Assembly (NCBI GenBank): GCA_003164675.1
Contig: PLTX01000044.1
Span: 26,576-90,575, forward strand
Reading direction: 5' to 3'
Source: Verrucomicrobiota bacterium
GTDB lineage: Bacteria > Verrucomicrobiota > Verrucomicrobiia > Palsa-1439
DNA: 64,000 bases
Part shown: positions 27,380-36,074 of the stretch, one piece after another
How the letters are laid out: each line of letters begins with the position of its first letter
Position numbering within the stretch: the first letter of the stretch is position 1
Notes under the pieces: generated by a model
Told to the model about the DNA's origin: nothing
What the model saw: only the letters and a program-made list of their open reading frames with translations
Database searches by the model: none
Program-made: the position numbers and the translations under genes

Positions 27380-28552
27380 TCATTTGGCCAGGCTCGCGCA
27401 GAACGCTTCGATACGGTCGAGCCCCTTCTGGATGTTCTCCATGGAGCAGGCGTAACTCAGGCGCACATGGGCGTCGCTGCCAAACGCGATGCCGGGCACC
27501 AGCGCAACCTTCTGATCGTCGAGCAGCTTCGAGGCAAAGTCGGTCGAGTTGAGTCCGAAACTGGAAATGTTCGGCAGCATGTAAAACGCGCCCATCGGTT
27601 TCACGCAGGTCACGCCCGGGATTTTCGTCAGGCGGTCGTACATGTAGGCGCGGCGTTCCGCAAACGCCTTGACCATCTCACCGATGAACGATTGGTCGCC
27701 TTTCAAACCCGCGAGCGCGCCCTTCTGGGCAAAGCTGGTCGGGTTCGAGGTCGAGTGCGACTGAATCGAGTCGATGGCCGCGGCAATCGGGTCCGGGGCC
27801 GCAACGTAGCCGAGACGCCAGCCGGTCATCGCATAGGCCTTGCTGAAGCCGTTGACGGTGATGGTCAGGTCGTAGACCTCTTTGCCCAACGACGCGAGGC
27901 TGACGGGCTGGACGCCGTCGTACGTGATTTTTTCGTAAATCTCGTCCGAGAGCATCAGGATGTCTTCTTCCAGGGCGACCTCGGCGAGCGCTTGAAGTTC
28001 TTCGCGACTGTACACGGAGCCCGTCGGGTTGCCGGGCGAATTGAGAATGATCAATTTCGTGGCCGGAGTCATGGCATCGCGGAACTGTTCCGGGCTGATC
28101 TTGAACCCGCTGGCTTCCGTGGTCTCGACGATCACCGGCGAAGCGTCCGCGAGCTTGGCCATTTCGGGATAGCTCAACCAGTACGGCGCGGGAATGATCA
28201 CCTCGTCGCCGGCCTGGCAGGTGGCGAGAATCACGTTGTAACAGGAATGCTTCGCGCCGCAGTTGACGATGATCTGCGAGCGCTTGTAATCGAGGCCGTT
28301 TTCATTCTTCAATTTTCCGGCGATGGCGTCGCGCAATTCCGGTATGCCCGAGGAGGGCGTGTACTTCGTAAACCCCGCGGCCAGCGCCTGCGCGGCAGCG
28401 TCCTTGATGAACTGTGGCGTGTCAAAATCGGGTTCGCCGGCGCCGAAACCGCAGACGTCAACTCCTTCGGCTTTGAGTTTTTTGGCCTTGGCGTCGATGG
28501 CGAGCGTGAGCGACGGGGTCAGGGTGGTGGCACGTTGGGCGAGTTGTTGCAT
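27380..28552 (-). CDS. aspC: Class I pyridoxal-phosphate aminotransferase (aspartate aminotransferase type)
   Basis: The 390-residue product has the fold-type I layout of AspB/AspC-like enzymes: 'FGAGEPDFDTPQFIKDAA' (37-54), 'YTPSSGIPELRDAIA', 'NSPGNPTGSVYS' (171-182), 'SDEIYEKITYDG' and the Schiff-base lysine K238 in 'NGFSKAYAMTGWRLGY'. It transfers amino groups between aspartate (or related amino acids) and 2-oxoglutarate; exact preference is not fixed by sequence. It lies between ychF and the nucleoside diphosphate kinase gene on the minus strand. Confidence 0.93.
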   Translation of the reverse strand: MQQLAQRATTLTPSLTLAIDAKAKKLKAEGVDVCGFGAGEPDFDTPQFIKDAAAQALAAGFTKYTPSSGIPELRDAIAGKLKNENGLDYKRSQIIVNCGAKHSCYNVILATCQAGDEVIIPAPYWLSYPEMAKLADASPVIVETTEASGFKISPEQFRDAMTPATKLIILNSPGNPTGSVYSREELQALAEVALEEDILMLSDEIYEKITYDGVQPVSLASLGKEVYDLTITVNGFSKAYAMTGWRLGYVAAPDPIAAAIDSIQSHSTSNPTSFAQKGALAGLKGDQSFIGEMVKAFAERRAYMYDRLTKIPGVTCVKPMGAFYMLPNISSFGLNSTDFASKLLDDQKVALVPGIAFGSDAHVRLSYACSMENIQKGLDRIEAFCASLAK

Positions 28553-28604
28553 GAGTGGTCTTTCTGGTGCTGATGGTTCGATTCAAGATTTCAAAGCGAC
28601 AGGT

Positions 28605-29792
28605 CTAGAGCTTGCAGTTGTAAAACTCCTCGACGAGCGGCTTGAGATTGTTTCCACGGATGTTGATGATTTTCATTTCCCGCTGCGCGTTCTCGGCCGA
28701 ATCGCTGGCATGCGCGGCGTTGACCATGATGTCCTGGCCGAGTTCGCGACGGATCGTGCCGGGCGGCGCTTTGCGTGGATCCGTGGGCCCCAGGACGCCG
28801 CGAATCTTGGCCACGGCGTCCGGGCCTTCGTAGACGACGGCCACGATTTTTTCCAGGCCAGGCTGGGCCTTGGCGGGACCGGAACAATCTTCCGGCCTGC
28901 GGCCGGTCATGAATTCAACGATCTGGCTGAATTGTTGATCGGCAAACAGCGGCCCCATGAGTTCCCCGAGCGCTTTCTCGGTTTGCGGGTTGAGGCCGAA
29001 ACCGAATTCCTTTTCCAGCGCCAATCGCGAGCGCTGGCCGGAGATGTCCGTGAGTTTTTCGCGGAGAACGGCACGGACCGGCCCGTAAAACTCCTCGGCT
29101 TGTCCGACGCTCATGTGATGCACTTTGATGGTGATGATGTACAGCCCCGTGCGCGAGAGCATGTCGACAATGTTGCCCGGTCGGGCGCTGGGAAAGCGGA
29201 AATTATCGGGCTTCAGCAACACGAGCGTCTGTTCCGCCTTGACGTCCTTGGGGTAGGGGACGACCTTCTCCAGGAAGCCGCCATCGGTTTCGGAGTACCT
29301 GGCCCAGAGCTTGAGCTTGATCTCGGCCTCTTCAGGATTGGGAGCCGCCAGAACCGCTGGCTCGAAGTATTTCACCTGACCATCGGCGCCGACGATGTAG
29401 TCGCCATACGTGTCGCGAATGGTTTCACCTGCGGTGCCCTTGTCAGCCCGGAAACTGCCGATGACCTGCCGCACCTTGCGCACCGCGTCTTCGCCGCGGA
29501 ACAAGAGCATCATCACGCGTTTCCGCTGTCCGCTTTTCGGGTCTGGCGAATAATTGTCGAGGATGTATTGGCGGATGAGTTCCTGGATCTTGCGGTCTTG
29601 CGGGTCCTTGGGTGAAACCGCAATTTCCGCGTAGCGCTGGACCAGTTCGCGCCCGGGTGCGAACATGCGTGCCGCAACCAACTCCAGGGCGGTGCGCGTA
29701 AACAGTCGGGAGATCACGCCGCCCGTACGCGATTTGTAAACCGTGTACGGGTTGATCAGTACGTAAGCCAGTTCTTCTTTAGCAGCTGTCAT
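28605..29792 (-). CDS. ndk: Double-domain nucleoside diphosphate kinase
   Basis: The 395-residue product is two NDK domains in tandem, versus about 140 for the usual enzyme. The second domain holds the phosphohistidine site 'NAAHASDSAENAQRE' with H361, preceded by 'GTIRRELG'. The first domain keeps 'ETIRDTYGDYI' at the equivalent place (about 123-133) but lacks the His/SDS motif, so it is probably non-catalytic and structural or regulatory. NDK balances NTP pools by phosphate exchange in the cytoplasm. The domains differ enough to be an old duplication. Confidence 0.88.
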   Translation of the reverse strand: MTAAKEELAYVLINPYTVYKSRTGGVISRLFTRTALELVAARMFAPGRELVQRYAEIAVSPKDPQDRKIQELIRQYILDNYSPDPKSGQRKRVMMLLFRGEDAVRKVRQVIGSFRADKGTAGETIRDTYGDYIVGADGQVKYFEPAVLAAPNPEEAEIKLKLWARYSETDGGFLEKVVPYPKDVKAEQTLVLLKPDNFRFPSARPGNIVDMLSRTGLYIITIKVHHMSVGQAEEFYGPVRAVLREKLTDISGQRSRLALEKEFGFGLNPQTEKALGELMGPLFADQQFSQIVEFMTGRRPEDCSGPAKAQPGLEKIVAVVYEGPDAVAKIRGVLGPTDPRKAPPGTIRRELGQDIMVNAAHASDSAENAQREMKIINIRGNNLKPLVEEFYNCKL

Positions 29793-29854
29793 GGTTAATA
29801 ATATTCAGATTGTTGCGTTGACGCAGCACAGCCCTCAAGTTTGCAGACAAACCG

Positions 29855-29882
29855 CCCTCGCCAGCCCGCCGGGCGGCGAGGG
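29855..29882 (-). terminator. Possible terminator between the DUF5679 gene and ndk
   Basis: CCCTCGCC and GGCGAGGG form a perfect 8-bp stem on either strand, enclosing a second small palindrome (GCCC-GCC-GGGC). On the minus strand it is followed by CGGTTTGT, a weak T-run, about 45 bases after the DUF5679 stop. Confidence 0.4.
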
Positions 29883-29926
29883 ATGTGTCTCGCCTTCCGT
29901 TTCGAACCGATGCGACGATGTACGGT

Positions 29927-30076
29927 TTACTTCTTGCCTCCCATGATGCGGAACAGCTTCGTGCCGCAGTCCGGGCAAACGCCCTGGAGGGCGGGACGAC
30001 CGTTTTTCATGGTCACTTCCTGCGCCTTGGCGATTTCTTTCTTCGCTTTGCACTTCACACAATACGCTTCTGCCAC
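29927..30076 (-). CDS. DUF5679 zinc-ribbon mini-protein (49 aa)
   Basis: A 49-codon gene. GTG 30076 is preceded at eight bases by GGGAGG. The product starts 'AEAYCVKCKAKKEIAKAQEV' and continues 'TMKNGRPALQGVCPDCGTKL', ending 'FRIMGGKK'. The pattern C-x2-C ... 'TMKNGRPALQGVCPxCGTK(L/M)FR' is DUF5679. Two CxxC pairs should bind one zinc. The role is unknown; the family is widespread and highly conserved in several phyla. Confidence 0.9.
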   Translation of the reverse strand: MAEAYCVKCKAKKEIAKAQEVTMKNGRPALQGVCPDCGTKLFRIMGGKK

Positions 30077-30131
30077 GGTGCTTGCCTCCCCTTCGGTTCA
30101 ATTTTCACTCGGAAAACTTGCGCCGCATCTT

Positions 30132-30172
30132 ACTGGCATCGGCCAACCACCGTCAAGGTGCAAAACCGTGAC
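30132..30172 (+). repeat. 41-base dispersed repeat, copy 1
   Basis: Starts ACTGGCATCGGCCAAC and contains TCAAGGTGCAAAACC; copy 2 at 46352-46392 differs at four positions. The two copies flank the beta-glucan island in the same orientation. Confidence 0.65.
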
Positions 30173-30199
30173 GAAAAAGTCGGGGAAGATTCGAGGTCG

Positions 30200-30334
30200 G
30201 GTCAGACCTACTTCGCGGAGATCAGCGGGCCAATCGTCATTACCCCCAGCGGCGACACCACGACCAACTACACGGACAGCGGTGGTGCCACCAACGGCCC
30301 AGGCCGCTATTACCGGATTCGTCGTGTGCCCTGA
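30200..30334 (+). pseudogene. 3' remnant of a secreted protein
   Basis: The frame ends 'PSGDTTTNYTDSGGATNGPG' then 'RYYRIRRVP' and a stop at about 30334. This 'TNYTDsGa.tNgP.RyYRir' tail closes many exported Verrucomicrobiota-type proteins. Nothing upstream in frame is recognisable, so only the last 45 codons remain. Confidence 0.5.
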
Positions 30335-30390
30335 AGATGTGGCGCGACCGGGACGCGCGACACAATTGTAACAACCGGCGAAGATTGTGA

Positions 30391-30425
30391 TTGACAGGAA
30401 TGGGGGGCTTTGGTATCGATACCAA
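30391..30425 (+). promoter_or_regulatory. Promoter with LacI-type operator before the PEP-CTERM gene
   Basis: TTGACA lies at 30391-30396. The perfect 16-base palindrome TTGGTATCGATACCAA lies at 30410-30425, so its TATCGA occupies the -10 position at 17-base spacing. Sites at 37862 and 38367 share this layout. A regulator bound here would block the promoter. The palindrome is of the size and symmetry LacI proteins recognise, and a LacI gene lies in the same island. Confidence 0.7.
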
Positions 30426-30488
30426 TGACGAATGGTTGTAATGCAGCATGCACGCGTAGCGAAACCAGTCCTAACAGGAGAAGCACAA

Positions 30489-31118
30489 ATGAAATTGGCA
30501 TTTGCGGTGTTCTTGGCGACTATCGGGCTGACGGCCAACCTCGCCCACGCCCAAAGCAACCTTCTGACCAACGGAGACTTTAACGATCCCAATTCTGTGG
30601 CACCGCCGACCGCTTGGACGTTGTGGACGTTTGGCGGTGGGTGGGCCAACCACCAGAATGATGCCAGCGGCCTGGATGGCACGTACTACATGGCCGATGG
30701 TGGTGGTTCCGGCGCTGGCGCCGGAGAGTACCAAATAGTGTCCGGGACAGCGGGAGACACGTACACGCTTACCGTTGACGGTGGCGCCCAGGCTTGGTGG
30801 TTGCCCTACGGTGAAATGAGGTTGTTCTTTCTCGATGCCAGCAGCAATCAATTGTCGGAGAGCTTCCTGGCGACCGTCGACCCAGCGGTGTATGGGCAGA
30901 ATTATGACATAGCGCATCCGTGGTCTAATTTTACGCTGACTGCGGTCGCTCCCATCGATACAGCCATGGTAAAGGTTGAATTCGCTGAACCAAACGGAAG
31001 TGGAACCGTATGGTTTGACAACGCCGACTTGCAGGTTGTTCCAGAGCCAAGCACGCTGGCCCTCGTTGCCGGCAGCCTGGTGACTTTGCTGGGTTACCGA
31101 TTTCGACGCGGCAAGTGA
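30489..31118 (+). CDS. PEP-CTERM exported protein
   Basis: I start at ATG 30489 because AGGAG sits nine bases upstream and a clean signal peptide follows ('MKLAFAVFLATIGLTANLAHA'). The 209-residue product has a beta-rich, carbohydrate-binding-like body ('NLLTNGDFNDPNSVAPPTAWTLW') and ends with the sorting tail 'VPEPSTLALVAGSLVTLLGYRFRRG': PEP motif, membrane segment, Arg cluster. PEP-CTERM proteins are processed by exosortase, not seen in this window. Operator palindrome and position put it in the beta-glucan regulon. Confidence 0.88.
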   Translation: MKLAFAVFLATIGLTANLAHAQSNLLTNGDFNDPNSVAPPTAWTLWTFGGGWANHQNDASGLDGTYYMADGGGSGAGAGEYQIVSGTAGDTYTLTVDGGAQAWWLPYGEMRLFFLDASSNQLSESFLATVDPAVYGQNYDIAHPWSNFTLTAVAPIDTAMVKVEFAEPNGSGTVWFDNADLQVVPEPSTLALVAGSLVTLLGYRFRRGK

Positions 31119-31500
31119 TGCGGTGGTTGTCCATTCGATTCGTTATAGGCAGCGACCCAATCTGACCAGCGCGTCGGGTTGGGTTGTTGCCTTTTGACGA
31201 CCGAGAGGAGAACCCCTGCACAACCCAGATCTCCCGGATTCGCTCCACGAGTCAATGTCATTGACGTGCAATGGCAGAAACCATCTCCCCCGGAGTCAGG
31301 AATCCGGTCTTGGAGCGGCAAGAAATGCTTGGAGGCATTGGCAGTGATGATACGATGCAGATTACACGGGACTGAATGACCCGCGATGTTCGCGAGGGGC
31401 TGGTCACATGGGAAATGCCAGGTAACAATAACCGAGTGACTTTGGCGGGCGATTCTTTCACCCTTGCGGCGGGATTTGGCTGCGCACCGACCGAGACCTC
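31119..31500. other. Intergenic stretch before the ABC importer
   Basis: GTCAATGTCATTGAC (31251-31265) is a perfect odd palindrome and may be a regulator site. At 31376 an ATG opens a 42-codon frame ('MTRDVREGLVTWEMPGNNNR...') whose stop overlaps the binding-protein start in ATGA. It may be the tail of a lost gene or a leader; I see no relative for it. Confidence 0.4.
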
Positions 31501-32931
31501 ATGAGATTCTGGAACCGATCAGGCGCCAGCGGCGCTGGGATGGCAATCGTTTGCACGGTGCTGGCTTTCACCGGCTGCGGCACGCCTCCTCCGACCAATG
31601 GCCGCGTCGAGATCTCCTACTGGGAGAAGTGGACCGGATTTGAAGACGACGCGATGCAGGCCGTCGTGGATGACTTCAACCATTCCCAGAACCGCATTTT
31701 TGTGCGGAAACTCACGGGGATTGGGGAAATCGAGCGCAAGTTGATGCTGGCCACGGCCGGCGGAGACCCGCCCGATGTCGCGGGGATCTGGCCGGCCACC
31801 GTCACCGGCTTTTCCGAAAAGGGGGCGCTAACCCCCCTTGACAAGATGGTCAAGGAAGCGGGCATCAGGCGTGAGGATTACATTCCCGTCTACTGGGATT
31901 TGTGCTGCCATCATGGGTTCATCTGGGCGCTGCCGAGCACGCCAACCTCGCTGGCGTTGCACTGGAACAAGAAGCTGTTTCGCGAGGCGGGACTCGATCC
32001 CGACCAACCGCCGCACAGCCTGGACGAATTCGAAAGCATGTCCGAGCGGCTCACGATTGTCGAAATCAAGCGTGATGGCAAGGTGGTGCGCGTGCGCTAT
32101 CCGGATCTGACGGACGCGGAAAAGAAGGCCAGGGATTTCAAACTGGTGCAGGTCGGTCACGATCCGCAGCAGCCGGGGTGGTGGATGCCAATGTGGGTGT
32201 ATTGGTTTGGCGGGAAACTGTGGGACGGCCAGCGGCAGATCACCGCCAACGGCCCCGAGATGATCCAGGCGTTTCACTGGCTCCAATCGCAGTCCGAGAA
32301 GTACGGTGTCGATAACCGGCGCAGTTTCGGTGCGTCGTTCGGGAATTTCCAATCACCGCAAAACCCGTTTTTCTCCGACCAGATCGCGATGACCCTGCAG
32401 GGTGTGTGGATGTACAACTTCATCGACAAATACGCGCCACAGATGGAATGGGGCGTCGCGCCGTTTCCGGCGAAGGACCCCGCGAAGTACCCGCTGGTCA
32501 CGATTGTGGATGCCGACGTGCTCGCCATTCCGAAAGGCGCTCGCCATCCGCGCGAGGCGTTTGAGTTCATCCGCTACGTCAACCAGCAGGGCCCGATGGA
32601 AAAACTATGCCTTGGCCAGCGCAAGTTCAGTCCGCTGGTCAACGTGAGCGATGAGTTTTACAGGCGACATCCCAACCCCTACATCAAGACGTTCATGGAC
32701 CTGGCCAAAAGCCCGCACGCGCAGTATGCGCCGCGGCTGTCGGTCTGGGGAGCCTACAATGACGAGATGAACGTGGCCATCGACCGCATCATGGCGCTGA
32801 GTGCCACCCCGGAACAGGCGCTGGATACGGTGCAGTCGCGGATGCAGTGGAAACTGGATCGGATGTTGACCCGCTGGGACGCGGTCAGGGACGAGCGCCT
32901 TAAGGAGTGGAGCGACCATGACGCGCGGTGA
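31501..32931 (+). CDS. ABC sugar importer, lipoprotein substrate-binding protein
   Basis: The 476-residue product has a lipoprotein signal ending 'AFTGC' (Cys26). The body fits family 1 extracellular solute-binding proteins: 'EISYWEKWTGFEDDAMQAVVDDFNHSQ', 'ERKLMLATAGGDPPDVAGIWPATVTGFSEKGAL', and near the end 'LAIPKGARHPREAFEFIRYVNQQGP'. Such proteins capture oligosaccharides outside the inner membrane and deliver them to MalFG-type permeases. The next two genes are exactly these. With GH1 and GH5 genes close by, a beta-gluco-oligosaccharide ligand is likely but inferred. Confidence 0.93.
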   Translation: MRFWNRSGASGAGMAIVCTVLAFTGCGTPPPTNGRVEISYWEKWTGFEDDAMQAVVDDFNHSQNRIFVRKLTGIGEIERKLMLATAGGDPPDVAGIWPATVTGFSEKGALTPLDKMVKEAGIRREDYIPVYWDLCCHHGFIWALPSTPTSLALHWNKKLFREAGLDPDQPPHSLDEFESMSERLTIVEIKRDGKVVRVRYPDLTDAEKKARDFKLVQVGHDPQQPGWWMPMWVYWFGGKLWDGQRQITANGPEMIQAFHWLQSQSEKYGVDNRRSFGASFGNFQSPQNPFFSDQIAMTLQGVWMYNFIDKYAPQMEWGVAPFPAKDPAKYPLVTIVDADVLAIPKGARHPREAFEFIRYVNQQGPMEKLCLGQRKFSPLVNVSDEFYRRHPNPYIKTFMDLAKSPHAQYAPRLSVWGAYNDEMNVAIDRIMALSATPEQALDTVQSRMQWKLDRMLTRWDAVRDERLKEWSDHDAR

Positions 32932-33802
32932 GAAACGCAACCTGCGGCTCGGGCTGGCGTTCATCAGCCCGTGGATCGTCGGTTTTCTCGCGTTCACCGT
33001 GTTTCCCGTGTGCGCATCCATCTATTACTCCTTCTGCGATTACGACGTGCTCACGAAACCGGTCTGGGTCGGCGCGCTGAATTACCGGGACATGATCACC
33101 GACACCGTGTTCTGGAAATCGTTGTACAACACGTTGTACTACGCATTCCTGTCGTTGCCGTTCTGTCTGGTGATTGCGCTGTGGATCGCCGTGATGCTCA
33201 ACCAGGACGTGAAAGGCCGTTCCGTTTTCCGCACGATCTATTTCCTGCCGTCGCTCGTTCCGGTCGTGGCGAGTTCGATGGTCTGGCTGTGGATTCTCAA
33301 CGGCAACTTCGGCCTGCTCAACCACGCGCTCGAGTTACTCCACATCAAAGGCCCGCAATGGTTGGCCGATGAGAAATGGACCAAGCCATCGCTGATCCTG
33401 ATGGCCATCTGGAGTTGCGGCAACACGATGGTCATCTACCTCGCCGCGCTTCAGGACGTGCCCCGCTCGTTATACGAGTCCGCCGAAATCGACGGCGCGA
33501 ATCCGTGGGTGAAATTCCGCCATATCACCGTGCCGATGATCTCGCCGGTCATTTATTTCAACCTCATCATGGGCCTCATCGGTTCCCTGCAAGTGTTTGC
33601 CCAGGCCTACATCATGCTTGGCGGTGGCGGGCCGAACCGGTCGGCGCTGTTCTACACGGTGTATCTGTACCAGAATGCGTTCGACTACCAGCAAATGGGC
33701 TACGCGTGCGCGATGGCCTGGATCCTGTTTCTGATCATTCTGGCACTCACATGGCTGGCCACGCGCTCGACGCGCCGGCTCATCTATTACGGGGGAGAGT
33801 AA
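32918..33802 (+). CDS. ABC sugar importer permease, MalF/UgpA type
   Basis: The 294-residue product has six membrane segments and the binding-protein-dependent permease loop 'YLAALQDVPRSLYESAEIDGANPWVKFRHITVPMISPV', which contacts the ATPase. It starts 14 bases inside the end of the binding-protein gene, so the two are coupled. Together with the next gene it forms the transmembrane channel. No ATPase gene lies in this cluster, so a shared MsmK/UgpC-type ATPase is presumably encoded elsewhere. Confidence 0.95.
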   Translation: MTRGEKRNLRLGLAFISPWIVGFLAFTVFPVCASIYYSFCDYDVLTKPVWVGALNYRDMITDTVFWKSLYNTLYYAFLSLPFCLVIALWIAVMLNQDVKGRSVFRTIYFLPSLVPVVASSMVWLWILNGNFGLLNHALELLHIKGPQWLADEKWTKPSLILMAIWSCGNTMVIYLAALQDVPRSLYESAEIDGANPWVKFRHITVPMISPVIYFNLIMGLIGSLQVFAQAYIMLGGGGPNRSALFYTVYLYQNAFDYQQMGYACAMAWILFLIILALTWLATRSTRRLIYYGGE

Positions 33803-33805
33803 CCC

Positions 33806-34723
33806 ATGCGGCTCCTGCAACGTCTGCTCCTCTACCTCCTGCTCGCGCTCGGGGCTGTCACCTGCCTGATTCCCTTGCTGTGGATGATCTCCACGGGTCT
33901 GAAGCCGATTGAGCAAACCATGTCCTCGCCGCCGACGTGGCTCCCGTATCGGTTATATGTGGAGAAAGACGGCGCGCTCACGGAAATCCAGCCGGCCGAC
34001 GTGGACAAGTACCCGGCCGACAGGATGGTGAAAAAATTCGCGCCGCGCTGGGAGAATTTCCAGAACGCCATCCACGCGATGAAGATATTCTGGACGTATC
34101 TCAAGAACACGCTGATCTTGTGCGTGCTCACGGTCATCGGCACCGTGGCATCGAGTTCCCTCGCGGCGTACGGCTTCGCGCGGATCGATTGGCGCGGACG
34201 CGACAAGTTGTTCCTGCTGTGCCTGGCGACGATGATGGTGCCGTTCCCCGTGGTGATGGTGCCCATCTATTGCCTGTTCCGCTGGCTGGGCTGGATCGGC
34301 ACGCTCAAGCCGCTGTGGGTCGGCTCGTTCTTTGCCGGCGCGTTCAACGTGTTCCTGTTGCGACAGTTTTTTATGACGATTCCGAAAGACCTCTCTGAGG
34401 CTGCCCGTATCGACGGCTGCAGCGAGTTCCGCATTTTTTGGCAGATCATCCTGCCGCTGTGCCGACCCGCGCTGATGGTGGTCGCGCTGTTTCAGTTCAT
34501 GTACACTTGGAACGATTTCCTCGGGCCATTGATCTACCTGACCAAACAGGACGACTACACGCTGGCGCTCGGCCTGCAGTTGTTCCAGAGTCAACACGGC
34601 GGTACCGAATGGCATTACCTCATGGCCGCCAGCACCCTCATCGCCCTGCCCATCATCCTCCTGTTCTTCTTCACCCAAAAGACCTTCATCGAAGGCATCT
34701 CGATGACGGGCATCAAGGGGTGA
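33806..34723 (+). CDS. ABC sugar importer permease, MalG/UgpE type
   Basis: The 305-residue product has six membrane segments and the loop 'MTIPKDLSEAARIDGCSEFRIFWQIILPLCRPALMVVALF'. A periplasmic insertion of about 60 residues lies after the first helix ('LPYRLYVEKDGALTEIQPADVDKY'), as in related Verrucomicrobiota- and Planctomycetota-type transporters. It begins three bases after the MalF-type permease, completing one operon with the binding protein. Confidence 0.95.
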   Translation: MRLLQRLLLYLLLALGAVTCLIPLLWMISTGLKPIEQTMSSPPTWLPYRLYVEKDGALTEIQPADVDKYPADRMVKKFAPRWENFQNAIHAMKIFWTYLKNTLILCVLTVIGTVASSSLAAYGFARIDWRGRDKLFLLCLATMMVPFPVVMVPIYCLFRWLGWIGTLKPLWVGSFFAGAFNVFLLRQFFMTIPKDLSEAARIDGCSEFRIFWQIILPLCRPALMVVALFQFMYTWNDFLGPLIYLTKQDDYTLALGLQLFQSQHGGTEWHYLMAASTLIALPIILLFFFTQKTFIEGISMTGIKG

Positions 34724-34854
34724 GGACAGACTCAGGACGATCTGAAGCTGCCGGCCTTTGCTGCCAAGCATGGCGGCTCGGTGGGTGAAGCCCTCCTCGG
34801 CTAAAGGAATTCCCGGAGCACCCATCGGATGGGTGCGGCGTTGCGGCAATCGCG

Positions 34855-35985
34855 ATGATGATGAGCATTAAGACCACAAACCTCTCCGGTGCTGAAGAAG
34901 CGTTGACATGTAATATGTCGAGTGCTACTGACTCTCTGATGAGAGACCCAGGCAAGGTGACAATGGGCGACATTGCGCGCGCCACCGGTCTTTCGCCAAT
35001 GACTGTTTCCCGGGTGCTCAGCAACCGTGGCTCCGTCTCAGAGGCAAAGCGGAAGCGGGTGCTGGCGACGGCCAAGCGGTTGAATTACCATGTGGACATC
35101 ATTGCGCGGCAGCTCCGCGCCCAGCACACATTCCAGTTGGGCGTTGTGGCCCCATTTCAAGGATTGGTCGGCACGGTTTATTTCGGACACATTTTGCAGG
35201 GGATCCAGCAAGTGTTGACAGGGACAGACTACCATATTGCACTGTTTGACAGCCTTTCGGAGGACTTTAACGACGTCAGAAGATGTGTGAACCTTTGCCA
35301 TGAGCGACGCGTCGGCGGGTTGATCGTCGTAGCCCCCGAGTTGAGCGCTCGATTCCCCGAAACGTTTGCCAATCTGCAGATGCCGATTATCGTTGTGGGC
35401 AGTTCTCTTGGCCAACACGGTATTAGTTATGTCGATGTAGACAACTACGGCGGCGCTTGTGCGATGACGCAGCACATTATACACCTTGGTCACACGAGAA
35501 TTGGGTTCATCGGGGGCCGGAATGACCTGCGGGATGCATCCCAACGTGAATTGGGCTTCCGAAATACGCTGGCCAAGCATCGTCTCAGGGTCGTGGATGA
35601 ATGGATTGTGCAGGGGGAATACGAAACCAGGAAGGCTTTCCAACTGTCCATGAGTTTGCTGGCCAAGAGCCGACGTCCGACGGCAATCTTCGCCGCGAAT
35701 GATCAAATGGCTTACGGGGCCATTGACGCCGCTCGGGTTCTGGGACTCAAAGTTCCTGAGGATCTTTCGGTCGGGGGCTTCGATGATCTTGAAGCATCGG
35801 CGGAGTTTGTGCCCGCTCTGACAACCGTCGCGCAACCGATGATGGATCTCGGGCGGGTCGCCGCCCGCTATCTGCTGGAGGTTCTGAACGCGGCCGAGCC
35901 TCCCGGAGTTATGCACAAGCGGTTGCCGGCTCGATTGGTGACGCGTTCGTCAACGGCTCCACCGGGTCGCGAACACCCTCGATAG
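34855..35985 (+). CDS. LacI-family transcriptional regulator
   Basis: The helix-turn-helix reads 'MGDIARATGLSPMTVSRVLSNRGSVSEAKRKRV' (about 37-69), followed by the hinge and a periplasmic-binding-protein-like sensor domain ('QLGVVAPFQGLVGTVYFGHILQGIQQVL', 'PTAIFAANDQMAYGAIDAARVLGLKVPEDLSVGGFDDLE'). The first 36 residues are a leader; the true start may be the ATG at 34915. It represses sugar genes until its ligand binds. A closely related, broken copy lies at 37999. The TGGTATCGATACCA palindromes in this island are its likely targets, by inference. Confidence 0.92.
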   Translation: MMMSIKTTNLSGAEEALTCNMSSATDSLMRDPGKVTMGDIARATGLSPMTVSRVLSNRGSVSEAKRKRVLATAKRLNYHVDIIARQLRAQHTFQLGVVAPFQGLVGTVYFGHILQGIQQVLTGTDYHIALFDSLSEDFNDVRRCVNLCHERRVGGLIVVAPELSARFPETFANLQMPIIVVGSSLGQHGISYVDVDNYGGACAMTQHIIHLGHTRIGFIGGRNDLRDASQRELGFRNTLAKHRLRVVDEWIVQGEYETRKAFQLSMSLLAKSRRPTAIFAANDQMAYGAIDAARVLGLKVPEDLSVGGFDDLEASAEFVPALTTVAQPMMDLGRVAARYLLEVLNAAEPPGVMHKRLPARLVTRSSTAPPGREHPR

Positions 35986-36074
35986 CGGCCGTGTCCAAGC
36001 AGCCAAAGCTTTCTCGGTTGAACCAGGAGCCAACCCGCTTTCGGTGGTGAAAATGTCTTTGTATTATACAGTTC

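Larger units (their letters stand above)
30077..30409. other. Gap with repeat and secreted-protein remnant
   Basis: No intact gene. It contains the 41-base repeat at 30132, the tail fragment at 30200 and, at its end, the operator-promoter of the PEP-CTERM gene. Confidence 0.6.

Noticed and set aside
26849-28573. A 574-residue plus-strand frame
   Set aside because: It lies opposite ychF and the aminotransferase, spans the gap between them, and shows no recognisable domain.
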